Origin: Acidobacteriota bacterium
Lineage (GTDB): Bacteria > Acidobacteriota > Polarisedimenticolia > J045
Direction of reading: 5' to 3'
NCBI GenBank assembly: GCA_030949985.1
Contig: JAUZRX010000010.1
Span: 211,148 to 275,147, forward strand
Length of the DNA: 64,000 nucleotides
Position 1 is the stretch's first letter. The number at the start of each line of letters is the position of its first letter. The translations under genes and the position numbers were made by a program. A model generated the notes under the pieces. The model was not told where the DNA came from. It did not search any database and worked only from the letters and a program-made list of their open reading frames with translations. Positions 25,392 to 34,198 of this stretch are shown here, in pieces.

Positions 25392-28300
25392 TTACGGGCC
25401 CTCGTCGCCGCAGGCGTTGGCGGCACGAACCAGGTAATAGTAGGTCTTGCCGTCACTCCCCACGTTCTCGTCATCGTAGAAGAGCCCCTCGCTCTCCCCG
25501 AGCAGCACGAAAGACGCCGGCTGGGGCGATTCGGAGCGATAGACGCGGTAGACGCTGGCCTCGGCGACAGCATGCCACTCGAGGCGCAGATGCACGTGCC
25601 CGTAGAGAGTGGCCCCCAGGCCGACGACCTCTGCCGGGAGCTCTCGGCTGGTGGTCTCCTGCACGGCGACATGAACGTTGTTGTCGTCCATCACACCGCC
25701 GCCCGCCGGCCCCGTCGAACAGGTCTCGTCGTTCTCCGCTCGCACGACATAAAAAAGCTGCCGGTCGGTGGGCGCCGACGTGTCATCGTAGGATAGAGTC
25801 GTGATGCCGGAGGCGACCAGGTTCGTCGGACCGGGGGCGAAATCCGGTTGCTCGGCGCGGTAGACGGCGTAGGTCCCGCCTCCACCGGTGCCCCAGGAAA
25901 CAGCGGCGTTCCACGAGACGGTGACACCACTCGCTCCACAGGCGTCGTTGTCGGTGGCCGAAACGGCGCCGGCGAAGGAAGGTGCGCCGGTGCAACCTCC
26001 GCAGGGCCCATAATCGGGCAGGGATCCGTCTTTAAGGATCACGTCGTCGATGGTCCAACCGGAATACTGCGCGCCGGCATCGGCGGACTGCCGAAACTGA
26101 ATCCGCATGGAAGGGCGGCCATCGACAAAAGTTCCCAAGTCGTACTCCAGTTTCTCCCAGGCCGCATCGTCCACCAGCCCCTCGGAACGGAAGAGCGGGC
26201 GACCGGCGTCGGTCCACAGCCAGATCGACGCCTCGTCTCCGTTTCCCGCATGCAGTTGCTTGTAGACGATCAGCTTGGTCCGGGTCCAGCTCGAAGCGTC
26301 GAGAAAGGGCGTGTAGGCCGATTCCACCGTTGACGGTTCGTAGTCACCGGGGTGAGCCCCCTGTCCACTGAGATCGTGTCCCAGCACACCGGCGTTGTTG
26401 TAGGCTTCCGCGGGGTCGGGACGGCCGGAGGAGCCGCCGGCCCCCTGGGCCGGGCCGAACTCCCACTCGCCCTCCAGCGTCCACGAACCGCTTCCCTGCT
26501 CGAAGGATTCTTTCCAGTACAGTCCCGGAACCAGGCCGAGGTCGAAGGCGAAGGACGCGCCATGGCGATCCCGCACGGTGGTGTAGCCGAATTCGTCGGT
26601 GCTGCGCACCCGGAAGTAGACCGTCCCGCAGCTCTGGAACTCGTGCAGAACGACGCTGTGACTCGTGACCAGCGAAGCCGCCGCCGTGGTCCGGCCCAGT
26701 TCGGGCGTCAAGCCCCATTCGACGACGGAATCCGCCGGTTCCTGGGTAGTCCAGCTCACCGTCGCCCGCTCGTCGGTGATCGCTTCCACCCGCAGGTCCG
26801 AGATCACGGGTCCGGCACAATCGGCCCGCGCCGTGTCGTAGGCAACAGCCGCGGCCCCTGTGCCGTCGTCCGCGTCGAGGTAGGTCACGGTGATCCGGTC
26901 CCCGTCGGCCAACTGGAGCCGGCCATCGGCGACCGGTGAGCCGGTCGCCGTACCGATCGAACCGGTAAAGCGGGAGGTATCACTCCCCGTCTCGGTCAAT
27001 TGAACCCATTCGCCGACCGTCTCCGTGGTGCTGGTCACCTCCACAGTCACCGTGTCGACCGCCCCACTGTCCAGGTTCAGGTCGAGATCGGTGACGGTGA
27101 TACCCACCGTATCGGCGCAGGAGTAGAAATCGAGGTCGATCGTCACCTTGCCCGCGTGGCAGGACTGGGGTCCCTCGCCGAAATCACCCAGCGTCTCGAA
27201 ATGATAGAATTGGCCGTTCCTGTCGTCCATGGCCCGGTTGCCCAGGGCATCGACGCTGGTGACCCGGTAGTAGTAGACGGTGCATTCGTCGAGACGAGAG
27301 AGTAACACCGAATGCTGCTGGACCAGGCGGCCGTCAGCCTGCTCGAGAGTCGGTGGAATCGCCGGCCCGTACTCGACGAGAGAGTCGCTTCTCTCGTCGG
27401 TGCTCCACTTGATGCTCACCGAAGTGAGGGTCGCTCCCTCGTCACGCACGTCAGTGATCAGAGGCTCGCTGCAATCGATATCGGCGGTATCGGTCTTGGG
27501 GATGTTCGTCCCGCCGGCGCCATTGTCGGCATCGATGTAGGTCGCCGTCACCACGTCGCCGTCGACCACCTGGATCGCACCGTCCGCCTGGGGCGGACCA
27601 CCGTCGACGGGGATCTCGCCGCGGAAGACGCCGGTAGCCGGTCCGGTTTCGACCAGGGTGATCACTTCCGCGGTGGGCTCCGTGTTGGAAGTGACATCCA
27701 CGTCGAGCGTGCCACCGCCCTTGAGATCGGCGTCGGTGACCACCAGCGAAAGGGTTCCGGCGCAGTTCGAAGCCCGCTCACGAATCGACATCCGTCCGTC
27801 GGAATTGGCTGTCAGCAAGACCGCCTCGTAAGCATCCACCCGGCCCGTGCCGTAGGTATTGTCCTTGCCCGGTTCACCGAGATCGACCGAGCTGTCTTCG
27901 AGCAACAGCTTGATGTCGTCGGGCGTCAGGTCGGGATCGTTGGCCACCATCAGGGCCACCGTACCCGCCACGTGGGGGGTCGCCATCGAGGTACCCGACT
28001 TGGTCGAGTAACCGCTGCAGAGGTTGTGAGACTTGGTGTTCACGCCCGGCGCCGAAACGTCGGGCTTGATCAGCCCGGGCGGGTAGGGATGGTCGTTGAA
28101 CGGCGGCACGTCCTCCCAGGTCACAGGACCGCGACTCGAGAACGACGCCGCCTGGTCGCTGCAGTCCGTCGCGCCGACGGTGATCACCCGGGGCACGTCG
28201 CCGGGCGTGCGCACGTTGTCCGGCTCGCTGCCCGAACCCTCGTTACCGGCCGCGATGACCATCGCCGTGCCCGCGTCGATCGTGTTCTCGCAGTTGGTGC

Positions 28301-29339
28301 GCCAGGTGGCCCGATCCGGGTTCTGGTTGTGGGGCCAGCCGAGACTCATGGAAATCGCATCGGCCCCGTTGTCCGCCGCGTACTGCATGGCCTCCCACAC
28401 ATCGGGCTCGTCCGAGAATTGCAGGCCCACGCGGAGGATCATCACCCGGGCGTCGGGGGCCATACCGGCCTGGGTCCCCGCGGTGCCGTCCCCGGCCACG
28501 GTACCCGCGGTGTGCGAACCGTGGGAGTTGTCATCGTTGGGATCGTTGTCCCCCTGGTCGATATCGTATCCGACCAGGTCATCCACATAGCCGTTGCCGT
28601 CGTCGTCGACACCGTTCTCGTCATCGGCGTCCATCACGACACCGTCACCGTCGAGATCCTCGCCGGGATTGACCCAGACCTGGTTCTCGATGTCCGAGTG
28701 ATACCAGCAGGTGCCGGAATCGATCACCGCGATCACCGCGCCCTCACCGGTGACCCCCAGGTCGTTCCAGACCAGCGGCGCGTTCATCAGGTCGACCCCG
28801 CATTCGATTTCATCGACCCCCGCGGCCGGCGCGAGGTAGGCTGCCAGCGGCGAGGTTTCCCTCACCGGCGTCAGGGGTTGATCGAGAGACACGTCCACTT
28901 TGGGCGAGTAACTCACGTGATCGATCTCGTCGAGCGTGGACAGCCGGCGGATCTCCTCGGCACTCAAGTCGGCGGCGACAATGTTGCCGATCCAGAGGTA
29001 ACGCACCCGTCGCGCCCGCCCCAGACTCTCGAGCCGCTGCAACTCACGGCGCAACCGGAGCTGAGTCCGTTCGGCGTGCGCCTTGAGCGCCCCGACCACG
29101 ATCCGTCGACGCTGGTCCCGGTCCGCGACGCCGGCGACCCGCTCCCGCAGAGCGGGGCCTGTCAGTTGCTCGGCCAGCACGAAGTAGACCGGTATCCATT
29201 CTCCGGGAGCGGCCTCGTCGAGAACCCGGGACAGGGGTTCCCGCAGGCGGGGACCGGCCGTCTCCGCCGACACGGAAGACGCCGCCGACAGGACGGCCGC
29301 GCACAGCAATAGCCACAAGCACCTCGAGCGGGTGATCAC
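25392..29339 (-). CDS. large secreted subtilisin-family (S8) serine protease with repeated C-terminal domains
   Basis: A 1,315-residue exported protease. The signal peptide (LWLLLCAAVLSAASSVSA) is followed by an inhibitor-like propeptide (about 45-150) and the S8 domain: catalytic D207 (AVIDSGT), H273 (NSHGSHTAGT) and S451 (SGTSMATPHVAGT). An insertion at about 227-272 is packed with DxDGDG-type acidic loops, likely calcium sites. After the protease come two copies of a beta domain plus FnIII pair (residues about 500-940), a jelly-roll/MAM-like segment (SFEQGSGSWTLEGEWEFGPAQ) and terminal FnIII-like modules. There is no sorting tail. GTG at 29339 has GGAGGAAGG six nt upstream. The likely job is extracellular protein degradation. 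Confidence 0.93.
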   Translation of the reverse strand: MITRSRCLWLLLCAAVLSAASSVSAETAGPRLREPLSRVLDEAAPGEWIPVYFVLAEQLTGPALRERVAGVADRDQRRRIVVGALKAHAERTQLRLRRELQRLESLGRARRVRYLWIGNIVAADLSAEEIRRLSTLDEIDHVSYSPKVDVSLDQPLTPVRETSPLAAYLAPAAGVDEIECGVDLMNAPLVWNDLGVTGEGAVIAVIDSGTCWYHSDIENQVWVNPGEDLDGDGVVMDADDENGVDDDGNGYVDDLVGYDIDQGDNDPNDDNSHGSHTAGTVAGDGTAGTQAGMAPDARVMILRVGLQFSDEPDVWEAMQYAADNGADAISMSLGWPHNQNPDRATWRTNCENTIDAGTAMVIAAGNEGSGSEPDNVRTPGDVPRVITVGATDCSDQAASFSSRGPVTWEDVPPFNDHPYPPGLIKPDVSAPGVNTKSHNLCSGYSTKSGTSMATPHVAGTVALMVANDPDLTPDDIKLLLEDSSVDLGEPGKDNTYGTGRVDAYEAVLLTANSDGRMSIRERASNCAGTLSLVVTDADLKGGGTLDVDVTSNTEPTAEVITLVETGPATGVFRGEIPVDGGPPQADGAIQVVDGDVVTATYIDADNGAGGTNIPKTDTADIDCSEPLITDVRDEGATLTSVSIKWSTDERSDSLVEYGPAIPPTLEQADGRLVQQHSVLLSRLDECTVYYYRVTSVDALGNRAMDDRNGQFYHFETLGDFGEGPQSCHAGKVTIDLDFYSCADTVGITVTDLDLNLDSGAVDTVTVEVTSTTETVGEWVQLTETGSDTSRFTGSIGTATGSPVADGRLQLADGDRITVTYLDADDGTGAAAVAYDTARADCAGPVISDLRVEAITDERATVSWTTQEPADSVVEWGLTPELGRTTAAASLVTSHSVVLHEFQSCGTVYFRVRSTDEFGYTTVRDRHGASFAFDLGLVPGLYWKESFEQGSGSWTLEGEWEFGPAQGAGGSSGRPDPAEAYNNAGVLGHDLSGQGAHPGDYEPSTVESAYTPFLDASSWTRTKLIVYKQLHAGNGDEASIWLWTDAGRPLFRSEGLVDDAAWEKLEYDLGTFVDGRPSMRIQFRQSADAGAQYSGWTIDDVILKDGSLPDYGPCGGCTGAPSFAGAVSATDNDACGASGVTVSWNAAVSWGTGGGGTYAVYRAEQPDFAPGPTNLVASGITTLSYDDTSAPTDRQLFYVVRAENDETCSTGPAGGGVMDDNNVHVAVQETTSRELPAEVVGLGATLYGHVHLRLEWHAVAEASVYRVYRSESPQPASFVLLGESEGLFYDDENVGSDGKTYYYLVRAANACGDEGP

Positions 29340-29654
29340 CAGCCTTCCTCCAAGCCCCCGAAACGAGCCGTACGAACCCTGTCGGCCCTGCATTCGGCCT
29401 CCCGCCGCATCCAGGGCCGATGCGATCCTCGAACCTGACCTTTCGTCACTATGTACGGCGAAGACGGCCCGGCGTCAGGCAAAAGTAGAACGAAAGGCGA
29501 CGGATTCCACGGCGGAGTGCGCAAGAGGCCGGCAAAACCCCCTTCCATCGCGGGCCACGGCGAGAAACTTAATGTAAAGTTATCCGCCCTTGCGGCTGAT
29601 TTCCCGGAACCCGGGGCGGACCCACCGCCCCCCCCTGACATGGGAGGCCCGACA
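29340..29654. other. divergent promoter region between subtilase and HEAT-like gene
   Basis: 315 nt between divergently transcribed genes, with no credible ORF. An AT-richer patch (AACTTAATGTAAAGTTATC, 29567-29585) about 70-85 nt before the HEAT-like start is the most likely promoter core for the plus-strand operon. No clear operator was seen. Confidence 0.45.
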
Positions 29655-30440
29655 ATGGCGCGAGCCGAACTCGAAACCCTCTACCGGCAGCTGCGCGCCC
29701 ATGGCGCCGACGAAGTCCTCGAAGCCCTCTTCGCCCTCCGCCGGCTGGTACCCGACCTCGAGCCCCAGGAGCGTTCGGAAGCCGCCGCCGCGGTGGCCTC
29801 CCTCTTCTACCTCGACGTGCAGGACCGCCCCGAAATGGCGACGGTGGTCGACCAGGCCATCCGGCTGCTCCACTCGATGGGCCCCGACCTGATCCCCCTG
29901 CACATGGAGGAAATGCGGGGCTCTGATTTCAAGGCCCTGTTCTGCTTCGCCCGGGTCCTGGCACTCTTCGGCTCCGAGGCTGTCACACCCATCATCGACG
30001 CCTGCCGGGGCAGCGACGACTCCCACCTGCTGGTGGGAGGCATCTACGCCCTGACCAAGATCCGGGATCGCTCCATCCTCCAGGGCCTGGATCTGGTGCT
30101 CGAACTGACCGGGCACGGCGATTCCGAAGTGCGGGATACGGCCGTGCGTGCCCTGGGCAAGTTCGTCGAGCGCTTCGGCAAGCAGTTCGACACCTCGGCC
30201 GCGGAACGCAGCTACACCCGGCTGATGGCCGCCAGCGTCGATCCCCTCCCCGCCATTCGCGCCAAGGCCGTGCGGGGCCTGGGGAAGATGGCCGCGGCCG
30301 GCATACTCAGCAGCGACCAGCGCGCCCGCGTCCAGAGTCGACTCGACCAGGTGCTCGGCCAGTCCTCGGAGATGGGCTGGGACCAGGCCTTCATCGTCCG
30401 CCGCGAAGCCGCCGAAGCCGCGGAACACCTGGCTGACTAG
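29655..30440 (+). CDS. HEAT-like alpha-solenoid protein upstream of nfnAB
   Basis: A 261-residue soluble, helix-only protein. It has HEAT-like repeats, clearest in DSEVRDTAVRALGKFVERFG and LPAIRAKAVRGLGKMAA. No catalytic motif or cofactor site is visible. The ATG at 29655 is used because GGAGG lies about 10 nt upstream; in-frame codons further upstream have poor composition. It lies 18 nt before nfnA, so the three genes are almost certainly one operon. It may scaffold or regulate the transhydrogenase; that is inference from position. Confidence 0.75.
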   Translation: MARAELETLYRQLRAHGADEVLEALFALRRLVPDLEPQERSEAAAAVASLFYLDVQDRPEMATVVDQAIRLLHSMGPDLIPLHMEEMRGSDFKALFCFARVLALFGSEAVTPIIDACRGSDDSHLLVGGIYALTKIRDRSILQGLDLVLELTGHGDSEVRDTAVRALGKFVERFGKQFDTSAAERSYTRLMAASVDPLPAIRAKAVRGLGKMAAAGILSSDQRARVQSRLDQVLGQSSEMGWDQAFIVRREAAEAAEHLAD

Positions 30441-30458
30441 GAAAAAGAGGAAAAAACC

Positions 30459-31322
30459 ATGCGCGAGTACGAGATCCTCTCCACCGAGGACGTGACGGAA
30501 GAGATCAAGATCTTCGACCTCTATGCCCCCATGGTCTCGCGACGCTGCCAGCCGGGACAGTTCCTGATCGTGATGAACGACGAGCGGGGGGAACGCATTC
30601 CCCTGACCATCGCCGACTTCGACCGCGAGAAGGGCACGGTGGAGATCGTCTTCCAGGTCGTGGGCAAATCCACCGCCCAACTCGGCGCAATGAAGCCGGG
30701 TGACGCGCTGTATGCCGTCGTCGGCCCTTTCGGGCATCCCAGCGAGATCCGCGGTCACAGGAAGGTCGTCACCGTCGGTGGCGGCATCGGTATCGCCCCG
30801 GTCTACCCCATCGCCCGGGGCTACCGGGAAAACGGCGCCTACACGATCAACATCATCGGCGCCCGCCATGGTGACCTGCTGGTCTACGAGGAGAAGATGC
30901 GCGCGATCAGCGACGAACTGATCGTCTGCACCGACGATGGTTCCCGCGGCCGCAAGGCGCTGGTTACCGAGCCCCTCAAGGAAATCCTCGAGGCCCACGA
31001 CGACGTGGACCTCTGCCTGGCCATCGGCCCGCCGATCATGATGAAGTTCGTCGCCGAAACCACCCGGCCTCTGGGAGTCAAGACCATCGTCTCCCTCAAC
31101 TCGGTGATGATCGATGGCACGGGGATGTGCGGCGGTTGCCGCGTCGATGTCGGCGGCAAGACCTTCTTCACCTGTGTCGACGGCCCGGAATTCGACGGTC
31201 ACGCCGTGGACTTCGACCTGCTGATGTCGCGCCAGAGCATGTACCGCGACCAGGAACGCCAGGCGATGGAACGCTGGGAGCACGAGTGCCGTCTCGGACT
31301 GCAGCCGGGCGGAGAAAATTGA
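30459..31322 (+). CDS. nfnA: NfnA: ferredoxin-NADP+ reductase-like subunit of bifurcating transhydrogenase
   Basis: A 287-residue FAD- and NAD(H)-binding subunit. It begins YEILSTEDVTEEIKIFDLYAP and has the FAD motif ERIPLTIAD and the nucleotide motif TVGGGIGIAPVYPIARG. It ends with GTGMCGGCRVDVGGKTFFTCVDGPEFDGH, whose cysteines bind a [2Fe-2S] cluster. The family also includes dihydroorotate dehydrogenase electron-transfer subunits, but the adjacent nfnB settles the call. NfnAB reversibly couples NADH and reduced ferredoxin oxidation to reduction of two NADP+. AAAAAGAGGAAAAA gives the ribosome site. Confidence 0.93.
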   Translation: MREYEILSTEDVTEEIKIFDLYAPMVSRRCQPGQFLIVMNDERGERIPLTIADFDREKGTVEIVFQVVGKSTAQLGAMKPGDALYAVVGPFGHPSEIRGHRKVVTVGGGIGIAPVYPIARGYRENGAYTINIIGARHGDLLVYEEKMRAISDELIVCTDDGSRGRKALVTEPLKEILEAHDDVDLCLAIGPPIMMKFVAETTRPLGVKTIVSLNSVMIDGTGMCGGCRVDVGGKTFFTCVDGPEFDGHAVDFDLLMSRQSMYRDQERQAMERWEHECRLGLQPGGEN

Positions 31323-31356
31323 GTCATCCACAGGGATCGACGCCGGAGACAACCTG

Positions 31357-32757
31357 ATGGCCGACAAGCGGAAGACCAAGGTCCCCATGCGGGAGCAGGA
31401 TCCCGAGGTACGCAGGCGGAACTTCCTCGAGGTGCCCCTCGGCTATAGCCCCGAGGAAGCCCGGGAAGAGGCGGCCCGCTGCCTGATGTGCAAGAAGCCC
31501 AAGTGCGTCGAGGGCTGCCCGGTGGAGATCGACATCCCCGGATTCATCGCCCTGATCAAGGAAGGGCGCTTCAACGAGGCCGCGCGCCACATCAAGCAGA
31601 AGAACGCCCTGCCCGCCATCTGCGGGCGGGTCTGTCCCCAGGAGGAGCAGTGCGAGGCGGTGTGCGTGGTGGCCAAGAAGGGCGAGAGCGTGGCCATCGG
31701 CAACCTCGAGCGCTTCGCCGCCGACTACGAGGCCGCTCATCCCGACGGCGTGTGCCCCGAGATCGGGCCGAAGCGCGACCTCAAGGTGGCCGTGGTGGGA
31801 TCGGGACCCGCGGGCCTGACGGTGGCCGCCGATCTGGCTCTCAAGGGCTACCAGGTCACCATCTTCGAAGCGCTCCACAAGGCGGGCGGCGTGCTGGTCT
31901 ACGGCATTCCCGAGTTCCGCCTGCCCAAGGCCATCGTCCAGCGGGAACTGGACTACCTGGCCAGTCTCGGGGTGGAGATCCGCTGCAACGTGGTGGTCGG
32001 GGCCTCGATCAGCATCGACGATCTCTTCGAGGAAGGCTACAAGGCCGTGTTCATCGGCGTCGGCGCCGGCCTGCCCATGTTCCTCAACATCCCCGGTGAG
32101 AACCTCAACGGGGTCTACTCGGCCAACGAGTACCTGACCCGGGCCAACCTGATGCGGGCCTTCGAGTTCCCCAACAGCGACACGCCCATCGCCCACGGCC
32201 GGCGGGTGGCGGTGTTCGGAGGCGGCAACGTGGCGATGGACGCCGCTCGGACGGCCCTGCGGCTGGGGGCCGACGAGGTCTTCCTCTTCTACCGGCGCGC
32301 CCGGGAGCAAATGCCCGCCCGCCAGGAGGAGATCCACCACGCCGAACAGGAGGGGCTGAACTTCCAGTTCCTGACCTCGCCGGTGGAACTGCTCGGTGAC
32401 GGCAAGGGCAACCTGCGGGCGGTGCGCTGCCAGCGCATGGAACTGGGCGAACCCGATGCATCGGGCCGACGCCGGCCGGTGCCCGTCGAGGGCAGCGAGT
32501 TCGACACCGAGATCGACATTGCCGTGGTCGCCATCGGCAACGGATCCAATCCCCTGCTGACCCAGGCCACCGCCGACCTGGAGACCAACAAGTGGGGCAA
32601 TATCGTCGCCGACCCCAAGACCGGCCGGACGACCAAGCGTGGCGTCTTCGCCGGTGGTGACATCGTCACCGGCGCGGCCACGGTGATCCTCGCCGCCGGC
32701 GCCGGGCGCAAGGCCGCCAACGCCATCGACGAGTACCTGAACTGGGTCACCTGGTAG
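31357..32757 (+). CDS. nfnB: NfnB: glutamate-synthase-like large subunit of bifurcating transhydrogenase
   Basis: A 466-residue GltD-like flavoprotein. The N-terminal domain holds two [4Fe-4S] motifs, CLMCKKPKCVEGCP and CGRVCPQEEQCEAVC. Two dinucleotide-binding motifs follow: VVGSGPAGLTVAADLA for FAD and VFGGGNVAMDAARTAL for NADPH. GGDIVTGAATVILAAGAG is the C-terminal FAD motif. No glutamate synthase large subunit is nearby, and nfnA precedes it by 34 nt, so it is the site of FAD-based electron bifurcation between NADPH and ferredoxin. With KorAB it would balance reduced ferredoxin with NADPH. Confidence 0.94.
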   Translation: MADKRKTKVPMREQDPEVRRRNFLEVPLGYSPEEAREEAARCLMCKKPKCVEGCPVEIDIPGFIALIKEGRFNEAARHIKQKNALPAICGRVCPQEEQCEAVCVVAKKGESVAIGNLERFAADYEAAHPDGVCPEIGPKRDLKVAVVGSGPAGLTVAADLALKGYQVTIFEALHKAGGVLVYGIPEFRLPKAIVQRELDYLASLGVEIRCNVVVGASISIDDLFEEGYKAVFIGVGAGLPMFLNIPGENLNGVYSANEYLTRANLMRAFEFPNSDTPIAHGRRVAVFGGGNVAMDAARTALRLGADEVFLFYRRAREQMPARQEEIHHAEQEGLNFQFLTSPVELLGDGKGNLRAVRCQRMELGEPDASGRRRPVPVEGSEFDTEIDIAVVAIGNGSNPLLTQATADLETNKWGNIVADPKTGRTTKRGVFAGGDIVTGAATVILAAGAGRKAANAIDEYLNWVTW

Positions 32758-32797
32758 ACCGGCGCGACAGCTTCGGCGGGCGGGTTATGCTCTGGCC

Positions 32798-34198
32798 ATG
32801 GTGATCCAGGGCCCAGGTCGCGGTTTCCCCCCGGCTCCCCGGCCCGAGGTCTCCCGGAGCCTCGACGGGGAACTGATCTTCTACCTCCCCGCCTCCCCGA
32901 GCCCCTGCTACCTCCATTCGCGCCTCGACCCCCGGGCCCAGGCGCGGGAGGTGGTGACGGCCGCCGGGGTGAGCGCCGCGGAAACGGTGGTCGTCTTCGG
33001 CGTCGGCGCCGGCCACCTGCCGCGGGCCGCCCTGGCCGCGGCCCCTGCCGGGGCTCGCCTCTTCTGCGTGGTCCTCGACCCGGGCTGCTTTGCGATGGCC
33101 CGGAAACTGGGAGCCCTCGACGACCTGCTCGATCACCCGCGCCTGGTCTTCCTGACCGGCGATCTGGCCACCATCGCCGGGGCGCTGCCCCGGCGCCTGG
33201 ACGAAGACCTGCGGGTGGTCGTGCATGCTCCCCTGCTGGCGGCCACCGCCCCCGCCCTGGCTCCCCTGGCGGCCATGGCCCGGGAACTGGAAACGGTGCA
33301 GCGTTCACGCCTGCGGCAGCGGGGCGTCGTGCTGGCCAACATCGAGAGCAACCTGCCGCTGATCCTACGCTCCGAGCCGGCCGCGGCCCTCGCCTCCGCG
33401 CTGCGGGGCAAGCGCGTCCTGCTCATCGGCCCCGGCCCGAGTCTCGACAGGCAACTCGGTCTCATCGCCCGAACCGCGCCAGGCAAGGTCGTCGTCGCCG
33501 CCCTGGACACCGCCCTGCGCGCCCTGGCGCAGGCCGCCGTACCCGTCGAACTGGCTTTCACCCTGCACCCCCTCGACGGGAATCTCGCCAAGGTGGAAGG
33601 CCTGCGCCTCGACTTTCCGCTGGTCTACTTCGAGGGCGCCCACCCCCGGATCGCCGCCGCCTCCCCTCGCCCGCTCTTCGCCTGCGAAGCCGGTGGCCTG
33701 CTCGACCGGGCCCACCCCCTTTTCGGCGCCGCCGGCCGCTATGCCAGCGAGGGCACGGTGCTGCTGGCCGCGCTGGAAGTGCTCGACGCCCTGGCCGTGG
33801 AGCAGACGGGGTTGTGCGGAATCGACCTGGCTCTGGCGGGAGAGGTCAGCCACGCGGGGGGCCGGCGAGCGGACGCCGGCACCCGGCTCCAGGTGCCCGC
33901 GCGTGGTGGTGGCAGCGTGCTCACCACGCCCTCCCTCGATCTGCACCGTCGACGCCTCGAACGCTGGCTGGCCCGCAAACCCCGGCGGCTGGTGGATCTG
34001 ACCGCCGCGGGAGCCACGGTGGCGGGCCTCGAGGCCCGGCCCCTCGAGGAGTGGCTGGCCGACGCGCCCGCCCACCCGGCGACCGATCTCAGGCGGCCGG
34101 ATCCGTCACGGACCCTGGGCCGGGATTTCCGGGCCGACCAGGCCCGGCAGGCGGCTCGCCTGGCGCTCGAAGCCGCAACCAGGCAGGCAGGTGAATAG
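32798..34198 (+). CDS. DUF115 / Maf-like (MptE-like) protein
   Basis: A 466-residue soluble protein. The core motif GKRVLLIGPGPSLDRQL near 203-219 and the following VVAALDTALRAL, FTLHPLDGN and YFEGAHPRI blocks match the DUF115 family. That family includes motility-associated Maf proteins (sialic-type sugar transfer to flagellin) and archaeal 6-hydroxymethylpterin diphosphokinase MptE. The N-terminal 190 residues resemble the Maf N-domain. No flagellar or pseudaminic-acid genes are present here, so its acceptor is unknown. The last 110 nt overlap the 3' end of the opposite-strand symporter gene. No clear ribosome site precedes the ATG. Confidence 0.75.
   Translation: MVIQGPGRGFPPAPRPEVSRSLDGELIFYLPASPSPCYLHSRLDPRAQAREVVTAAGVSAAETVVVFGVGAGHLPRAALAAAPAGARLFCVVLDPGCFAMARKLGALDDLLDHPRLVFLTGDLATIAGALPRRLDEDLRVVVHAPLLAATAPALAPLAAMARELETVQRSRLRQRGVVLANIESNLPLILRSEPAAALASALRGKRVLLIGPGPSLDRQLGLIARTAPGKVVVAALDTALRALAQAAVPVELAFTLHPLDGNLAKVEGLRLDFPLVYFEGAHPRIAAASPRPLFACEAGGLLDRAHPLFGAAGRYASEGTVLLAALEVLDALAVEQTGLCGIDLALAGEVSHAGGRRADAGTRLQVPARGGGSVLTTPSLDLHRRRLERWLARKPRRLVDLTAAGATVAGLEARPLEEWLADAPAHPATDLRRPDPSRTLGRDFRADQARQAARLALEAATRQAGE

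Noticed and set aside
27312-29312. 666-codon plus-strand frame opposite the subtilase
   Set aside because: The antisense strand carries the S8 catalytic triad; this frame is a shadow.
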